From Bacillota bacterium (GTDB lineage Bacteria > Bacillota > Clostridia > Acetivibrionales > DSM-1351), in the NCBI GenBank assembly GCA_023436515.1, contig JAEZIV010000405.1:1-18612 (forward strand): 18,612 nucleotides of DNA, read 5' to 3'. Each line of letters starts with the position of its first letter. Position 1 is the first letter of the stretch. The notes below the pieces were generated by a model, which ran no database searches, was not told the origin of the DNA, and worked only from the letters and a program-made list of their open reading frames with translations. The position numbers and the translations under genes were made by a program. Positions 14,570 to 18,612 of this stretch are shown here, piece by piece.

Positions 14570-14609
14570 CAACCTATTGTCAACCATACAATTAACAATA
14601 GGTTGACAA
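14570..14609 (+). promoter_or_regulatory. BirA-type biotin operator with a second, overlapping dyad
   Basis: TTGTCAACC (14577-14585), 15 bp, GGTTGACAA (14601-14609) is a perfect inverted repeat matching the BirA (biotin protein ligase repressor) operator form TTGTnAACC-N14/16-GGTTnACAA. A second, mutually overlapping dyad uses CAACCTATTGT (14570-14580) and ACAATAGGTTG (14595-14605), also perfect, with a 14-bp gap. The position on the bioY promoter and the gene controlled both agree with BirA. Confidence 0.88.
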
Positions 14610-14631
14610 TATAGAATTCTTGATTTACAAT
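14603..14631 (+). promoter_or_regulatory. bioY promoter
   Basis: TTGACA (14603-14608), a 17-bp spacer and TACAAT (14626-14631) match the sigma-A consensus at 6/6 and 5/6. The -35 is part of the right half of the BirA operator, so biotin-loaded BirA would block transcription. The expected start of RNA is near 14638. Confidence 0.85.
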
Positions 14632-14639
14632 ACCAATAT

Positions 14640-14764
14640 AACGAGGCAGCAAACATCCTCACTTAATTAAGTGCAGCTGCCGAGGGTAGCCTTTGGTACC
14701 TCATCGGTTATCAGACTGAGCCAGTGGTTTTCCACTGAGCAGGGAGCTTCCGCCTCGTTGAAGC
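14640..14764 (+). promoter_or_regulatory. GC-rich foldable leader between the BirA-controlled promoter and bioY
   Basis: Starting at about the predicted +1, AACGAGGC (14640-14647) is the exact reverse complement of GCCTCGTT (14752-14759), giving an 8-bp closing stem. Inside are GGCAGC (14645-14650) with GCTGCC (14676-14681) enclosing the hairpin CACTT-AATT-AAGTG, GGTA/TACC near 14685-14700, and CAGTGG-TTTT-CCACTG (14722-14737). Some pairings exclude each other: GGC of 14645-14647 is used by two stems, and GCTTC (14746-14750)/GAAGC (14760-14764) would release the closing stem. The segment is markedly richer in G+C than its flanks. I cannot assign it to a known riboswitch family. A MITE-like repeat is the alternative. 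Confidence 0.5.
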
Positions 14765-14786
14765 GCAGCTGAGGTAAGACAATTCT

Positions 14787-14809
14787 TCTACAATCGAAAA
14801 ATTGTTTTA
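14787..14809 (+). terminator. weak hairpin with T-tract before bioY (possible attenuator)
   Basis: ACAAT and ATTGT pair around CGAAAA, followed by TTTAAA; an alternative, longer ACAATT/AATTGT pairing begins a few bases earlier. The stem is short and A/T-only apart from one C-G pair, so it is a poor terminator, but its place between the folded leader and the ribosome site is suggestive. Confidence 0.25.
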
Positions 14810-14846
14810 AACCAATGCGTAATAATACATATTGGAGGTCAAATCC

Positions 14847-15398
14847 ATGAAACCACACCATATTATTTATGCGGGTTTATTTGCTGCACTGACGGCTATA
14901 GGTGCTTTTATCAAAATACCCTTGCCTTTTGTCCCCCTTACACTTCAGGTTTTTTTCTGCCTCCTGGCAGGGATTCTTCTTGGTGCAAGGCTGGGGGTAC
15001 TATCTCAAATAGTTTACATAGCAGTTGGTCTGGCTGGAATACCAGTATTTACAATGGGAGGGGGACCTTCCTATGTACTGAATCCAACCTTTGGATATCT
15101 TGCGGGGCTTATTGTATGTGCCTTTGTCATTGGAAGGCTTTCTGAGCGTCTGACAAAGCTTTCGATTACAAAGCTTTTTCTGATAAATCTGCTGGGAGTC
15201 GGCATAATTTATGCTCTGGGAGTGCCCTACCTTTACCTGATAAAAAACCTGTATCTGGGAACTGACACATCACTTACAAAAGTGCTCTACGGAGGTTTCC
15301 TTATGACACTTCCGGGAGACATAATTAAGAGCTACATCGCAGCTCTTGCAGGCAAGGCCTTGATACCTTTATTGAGAAGGACTGGGAAGGTTTTTTAA
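14847..15398 (+). CDS. bioY: biotin transporter BioY (ECF S component)
   Basis: BioY is the membrane-embedded substrate-binding component for biotin uptake, working with the shared ECF module (EcfA/A'/T), which is not encoded here. The ATG at 14847 has TTGGAGG eight bases upstream; the 183-residue product has about six transmembrane helices and BioY hallmarks: PFVPLTLQVFFCLLAGILLGARLG (about 28-50), YIAVGLAGIPVFTMGGGPSYVLNPTFGYLAG (about 57-87) and the C-terminal GGFLMTLPGDIIKSYIAALAGKAL. The operator overlapping its promoter indicates BirA repression when biotin is sufficient. No bioABDF gene lies in the window, and the gene is a single unit with a terminator, consistent with a biotin scavenger role. 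Confidence 0.97.
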   Translation: MKPHHIIYAGLFAALTAIGAFIKIPLPFVPLTLQVFFCLLAGILLGARLGVLSQIVYIAVGLAGIPVFTMGGGPSYVLNPTFGYLAGLIVCAFVIGRLSERLTKLSITKLFLINLLGVGIIYALGVPYLYLIKNLYLGTDTSLTKVLYGGFLMTLPGDIIKSYIAALAGKALIPLLRRTGKVF

Positions 15399-15429
15399 GT
15401 ATAGAAAATCATTAATAAATTGAAGCATT

Positions 15430-15454
15430 AACCCACTATAACGGTGGGTTTTTC
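15430..15454 (+). terminator. rho-independent terminator of bioY
   Basis: AACCCAC (15430-15436) pairs perfectly with GTGGGTT (15444-15450), 7-base loop, followed by TTTC after the TT of the stem. It lies 32 bp after the stop codon. Confidence 0.92.
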
Positions 15455-15486
15455 TGTTTATGAGGTATTTTCAAGGGCATTTTGGT

Positions 15487-15513
15487 TTAACATTCATAAA
15501 TATTTGGTATAAT
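15487..15513 (+). promoter_or_regulatory. extended -10 promoter of the FNT gene
   Basis: TGG-TATAAT (15505-15513) is a perfect extended -10. TTAACA (15487-15492, 5/6 to TTGACA) lies at a short 15-bp spacing. GACCT-GA-AGGTC, just downstream at about 15516-15527, is a small dyad in the leader. The remaining leader to 15617 shows no gene. Confidence 0.6.
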
Positions 15514-15617
15514 AAGACCTGAAGGTCAACTTAAAATAATAGATAATTATTCTATTGCTTGATAAATAAGCTTATAATGACTTAACTTAATTGCCATAGG
15601 CCAAGATTGGAGAACGT

Positions 15618-16478
15618 ATGCCTCAAAATACATATATAGATACAAAACTGCTTGCACCTGAGCAGATAGCAGAACAGACTGTGGAAAACGCTGTAAAAAA
15701 GGCTAACACGCGGGTTCCCAAGCTTTTTGTTCTAGCTATCCTTGCGGGTGCTTTTATAGCTTTTGCCTCCGAGGGCTCAAATGCTGCAATTTATAATATT
15801 CCCTGGGCCGGAGTAGGGAAGGCTGTTGCAGGTGCCATTTTTACCACCGGGCTTATGATGGTTATTGTTGCCGGCAGTGAGCTTTTTACAGGGAATACAC
15901 TGATGGTGGCCGCCCTGACTCAAAAGAGAATTTCCCTTGGAGGAATGTTAAAAAACTGGATTACAGTATACGCGGGAAACTTTGCAGGTGCTCTGCTGAT
16001 AGCCTGGCTTATTTATTTGTCGGGACAGTTTGATTTTACAAATGGCTTGTTGGGCGGCTTTACTATCAAGACTGCCGCTTACAAGGTGTCCTTGAGCTTC
16101 ACAAAGGCTTTTGTTATGGGTATACTCTGTAACTGGCTTGTGTGTCTGGCAGTCTGGATGGCTTATGGAGCGAAGGATATGACCGGCAGATTGCTGGCTA
16201 TATTTTTCCCTATTTGGCTGTTTATTACCTCAGGCTTTGAACATTGTGTTGCAAACATGTACTATATTCCCGCCGGAATATTAGCCAAATCAAACCCCGA
16301 ATGGGTAAGACAGGCTATAAGCCTTGGTTCTACAGCAGAGAAGATACAGGAGCTCAACTGGCCGGGGTTTTTCTTAAAAAACCTTATTCCGGTGACACTG
16401 GGAAACCTGATAGGGGGAGCAGTATTTACAGGCATGGCCTATTGGTTTGTTTACCTCAAAAAAGAAAAGCATGACTAA
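15618..16478 (+). CDS. formate/nitrite transporter (FNT) family channel
   Basis: The 286-residue membrane protein shows the two FNT repeats: AGSELFTGN at 85-93 and GILCNWLVCLAVW at 168-180. The pore His is seen in GFEHCVANMYYIPAG, at residue 209, the same number as the well-studied FocA histidine. Six main helices and the C-terminal LKNLIPVTLGNLIGG are standard. FNT channels are homopentamers passing formate, nitrite, hydrosulfide or short-chain acids. In a fermenting clostridium formate is the likely cargo, but a FocA-, NirC- or HSC-type role cannot be decided. TTGGAGA precedes ATG 15618 by four to five bases. No pyruvate-formate lyase or formate dehydrogenase gene is nearby. Confidence 0.95.
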   Translation: MPQNTYIDTKLLAPEQIAEQTVENAVKKANTRVPKLFVLAILAGAFIAFASEGSNAAIYNIPWAGVGKAVAGAIFTTGLMMVIVAGSELFTGNTLMVAALTQKRISLGGMLKNWITVYAGNFAGALLIAWLIYLSGQFDFTNGLLGGFTIKTAAYKVSLSFTKAFVMGILCNWLVCLAVWMAYGAKDMTGRLLAIFFPIWLFITSGFEHCVANMYYIPAGILAKSNPEWVRQAISLGSTAEKIQELNWPGFFLKNLIPVTLGNLIGGAVFTGMAYWFVYLKKEKHD

Positions 16479-16591
16479 GCAGCCTTATATGGGTTGCTTT
16501 ACACCTTGAGAAGCAGACTTATGTGGGTTGCTTTACACCTTGAGAAGCAGCCTTATATGGGTTGCTTTACACCTTACAGAAGCAGCTTATA
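16477..16591 (+). repeat. three tandem 34-bp hairpin repeats plus a partial fourth
   Basis: Units lie at 16477-16510, 16511-16544 and 16545-16578, with a partial copy (AAGCAGCTTATA) at 16580-16591. Each unit has AAGCAGCC (AAGCAGAC in unit 2) pairing with GGTTGCTT around TTATATG or TTATGTG, followed by TACACCTTGAG. They differ by only a few bases. The first unit overlaps the FNT stop codon. The 8-bp stem plus TTT makes each a weak terminator-like hairpin. Confidence 0.9.
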
Positions 16592-16642
16592 CTGATTCTT
16601 ATAGTATTTAATACGCCGACCGAGCGTGGATTGGAGATAGTA

Positions 16643-18612
16643 ATGGGAAAGATATTAGTACTTGCCGAAAAGCCTTCTGTGGCCAGGGATCTGGCTAAGG
16701 TTTTAGGCTGCAGTCAAAATGGAAGCGGCTGCATTATTGGAGTAAAATATATTGTCACATGGGCATTGGGTCACCTGGTAACACTGGCTGATCCGGAGGC
16801 TTACGGAAATAAGTATAAAGCCTGGAATCTGGAGGATCTGCCCATGCTCCCAAGCAAGATGGAGCTGGTTGTGATAAAGCAGACAGCCAAACAGTTCGGC
16901 GTTGTAAAGAGCCTTATGCACAGGGCGGATGTTGACGAGCTTGTTATTGCAACCGATTCGGGGAGAGAAGGAGAGCTTGTAGCCAGATGGATCATTCTTA
17001 AAGCAGGCTTCAAAAAGCCTATAAAAAGGCTTTGGATATCCTCTCAAACCGACAGGGCCATTAAGGAGGGCTTTGCTAATTTAAAGCCTGCCCGGGAGTA
17101 TGATAACCTGTTTTATTCTGCTCAAAGCAGGTCTGAAGCGGATTGGCTGGTGGGCTTGAATGTGACAAGAGCTCTGACCTGTAAGCATAACGCTCAGCTG
17201 TCTGCGGGAAGAGTTCAGACCCCTACACTTGCGATGATTGTTGAAAGGGAGGAGGAAATTCGAAGGTTTGTTCCCAAGGATTTTTGGACTGTAACAGCTC
17301 AATTTAGTGGTTTCTCTGTGCAATGGCAGGATAAAAAAACTAATCAACCAAGGATTTTCAGTAGGGAGCAGGCAGACGGACTGGTGAAGAAAATTACCGG
17401 GCAAACAGGTGAGCTTGTGGAAGTCAGCAGGGACCTAAAAAAGGAGCTGCCTCCATTGGCATATGACCTAACAGAGCTCCAGAGAGATGCCAACAGAAAA
17501 TACTCCTATTCTGCTAAGCAAACCTTGAACATTATGCAGAAGCTCTATGAAACCCACAAGCTGGTTACATACCCGAGAACCGATTCCCGCTATATAACCG
17601 AGGACATTGTCCCAACCTTGGTGGAACGCTTGAAAAGCATTGCGGTTGGCCCCTATGGGAAGGCGGTTCAGGAAATACTGCGAAATAAACTCAATGTCAC
17701 AAAGCGCTTTGTTGACAATAGTAAAGTGTCAGATCACCATGCTATTATTCCTACAGAGCAGTATGTAAATCTTTCAGCTCTTAGCTCCGAGGAAAGAAAT
17801 ATTTATGATTTAATTGTTAAACGCTTTATGGCAGTACTGGGTAAGCCCTATGAATATGAGCAGACAGTTGTGCGGCTTGACATAGCAGGTGAGCTATTTA
17901 CAGCAAGGGGAAGAATAGTTAAAGCCCGTGGTTGGAAAGCTGTATACGAGGGCTTCGGGCAAATGGAGGAGGACAGCGAAGAGGAGGACAATGATCAGTC
18001 CCTGCCTGATGTACAGAAGGGTCTAAAAGCAAAGGTGCTCTCACCAAAGGCTATTAACGGAAAGACCAAGCCTCCCGCAAGGTATACCGAGGCAACTCTC
18101 CTTTCTGCAATGGAGCACCCTGGAAGGTTTGTTGACAACAAGGCCCTGAAGGAAGCACTGGAAAGCACAAGCGGTCTGGGAACTCCTGCAACAAGAGCTG
18201 ATATAATAGAAAAGTTGTTCAATACCTTCTACATTGAGCGAAGAGGTAAGGAGTTATATCCCACTTCCAAGGGCATTCAGCTCATTGGCCTTGTACCGGT
18301 TGATTTAAAATCCCCTGAGCTGACCGGAAAATGGGAGCAGCAGCTCGCACTTATCAGCAAGGGTAGGGTAAAGCCCGAGGCCTTTGTCAATGAGATGAAG
18401 AGCTACGCAGCAAAGCTGGTAGGCTCTGTAATAGCCAATTCCGAGCAGTTTAGACATGACAATGTAACAAGGGAGAAGTGTTCAGAATGTGGCAAATATC
18501 TTCTGGAGGTTAACGGCAAGAAGGGTAAGATGCTGGTATGCCCTGATAGAGAATGCGGGTACAGGAAAACTGTGACTGTAATATCAAATGCCAGGTGTCC
18601 CGAATGCCATAA
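16643..18612 (+). CDS. topB: DNA topoisomerase III, type IA (3' partial)
   Basis: The frame from ATG 16643 (TTGGAGAT five bases upstream) is open to the window edge, giving 656 residues; the end is missing. The enzyme relaxes or decatenates DNA by single-strand passage in the cytoplasm. TOPRIM motifs are LAEKPSVARDLAKVLG (about 7-22) and ATDSGREGELVARWI with the acidic metal ligands. Further motifs are LSAGRVQTPTLAMIVEREEEI, the active-site Tyr310 in TYPRTDSRYI, SDHHAIIPTEQ, YTEATLLSAME and GLGTPATRADIIEKL, all TopB-like. The C-terminal part carries a zinc-ribbon: CSECGKYLLEV...CPDRECGYR, with another CPEC at the window end. An acidic linker (about EEDSEEEDNDQS) is present between domains. 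Clostridial homologues are ~700-730 residues. Confidence 0.97.
   Translation, partial: MGKILVLAEKPSVARDLAKVLGCSQNGSGCIIGVKYIVTWALGHLVTLADPEAYGNKYKAWNLEDLPMLPSKMELVVIKQTAKQFGVVKSLMHRADVDELVIATDSGREGELVARWIILKAGFKKPIKRLWISSQTDRAIKEGFANLKPAREYDNLFYSAQSRSEADWLVGLNVTRALTCKHNAQLSAGRVQTPTLAMIVEREEEIRRFVPKDFWTVTAQFSGFSVQWQDKKTNQPRIFSREQADGLVKKITGQTGELVEVSRDLKKELPPLAYDLTELQRDANRKYSYSAKQTLNIMQKLYETHKLVTYPRTDSRYITEDIVPTLVERLKSIAVGPYGKAVQEILRNKLNVTKRFVDNSKVSDHHAIIPTEQYVNLSALSSEERNIYDLIVKRFMAVLGKPYEYEQTVVRLDIAGELFTARGRIVKARGWKAVYEGFGQMEEDSEEEDNDQSLPDVQKGLKAKVLSPKAINGKTKPPARYTEATLLSAMEHPGRFVDNKALKEALESTSGLGTPATRADIIEKLFNTFYIERRGKELYPTSKGIQLIGLVPVDLKSPELTGKWEQQLALISKGRVKPEAFVNEMKSYAAKLVGSVIANSEQFRHDNVTREKCSECGKYLLEVNGKKGKMLVCPDRECGYRKTVTVISNARCPECH

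Noticed and set aside
14640..14764. T-box riboswitch suggested by TGGTACC at 14694-14700
   Set aside because: The core T-box match is short and the flanking AGGGTGG/CCGCG context is absent. There is no strong downstream terminator, and bioY is not an amino-acid or tRNA-ligase gene.
14667..14861. 64-codon minus-strand ORF over the bioY leader
   Set aside because: It is explained by the G+C-rich folded leader and lacks a ribosome site and similarity to a family.
16477..16591. Tandem repeats as a CRISPR array or replication iterons
   Set aside because: No unique spacers, no cas or rep genes, and each unit is a hairpin placed at a gene end.
17081..17404. Minus-strand ORFs opposite topB
   Set aside because: They are shadows of an uninterrupted, motif-complete topoisomerase III frame on the plus strand.

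Overview
The window reads as chromosomal DNA of a low-to-moderate GC, spore-forming-type Firmicute of the class Clostridia; a mesophilic Ruminiclostridium-like organism is my best guess. This rests on strong GGAGG-type ribosome sites, frequent TTG/GTG starts, A/T-rich intergenic DNA with intrinsic terminators, and the gene families present (DUF3842, CooT-like protein, BioY, PadR-DUF2812-ABC cassette). I see no phage, insertion sequence, CRISPR array, tRNA or rRNA. Species assignment is inference.

Layout. 1-984: the 3' part of a gene for a ferritin-like protein with a Met/Gln-rich N-terminal tandem repeat, closed by a terminator. 1172-1881: a DedA membrane protein with its own terminator. 1980-2651: a small secreted His/Cys-containing protein with its terminator. 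2683-5514: an EamA permease (minus), a divergent AraC-type regulator (plus) and a convergent SDR oxidoreductase (minus), possibly one small regulatory module. 5669-8970: a PadR-controlled ABC operon (PadR, DUF2812 protein, ATPase, ABC-2 permease); a perfect operator-like palindrome fills the spacer of the promoter. 9162-10211: mannose-6-phosphate isomerase. 10317-12626: a second ABC exporter pair, preceded by a hairpin and a tiny well-started ORF that overlaps the ATPase start. 12975-14542: DUF3842, CooT-like nickel-binding protein and a TPR protein, tightly packed as an operon behind a 200-300 bp untranslated stretch. 14577-15453: bioY, with a perfect BirA-type operator on its promoter and a GC-rich, highly foldable leader before the gene. 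15487-16591: a formate/nitrite-type channel followed by three tandem 34-bp hairpin units. 16643 to the end: DNA topoisomerase III (topB), cut by the window edge.

How the parts relate. Most genes are independent transcription units. The clear cooperative sets are the PadR-ABC operon (self-regulated exporter), the second ABC pair, the DUF3842-CooT-TPR operon, and bioY with its biotin-responsive control region. The most unusual features are the Met-rich repeat fused to a diiron-type ferritin-like domain, the structured region between the BirA-controlled promoter and bioY, the overlapping uORF/hairpin ahead of the second ABC pair, and the triplicated hairpin behind the FNT gene. None of these is demonstrated here to be a new system; they are candidates with explicit tests.
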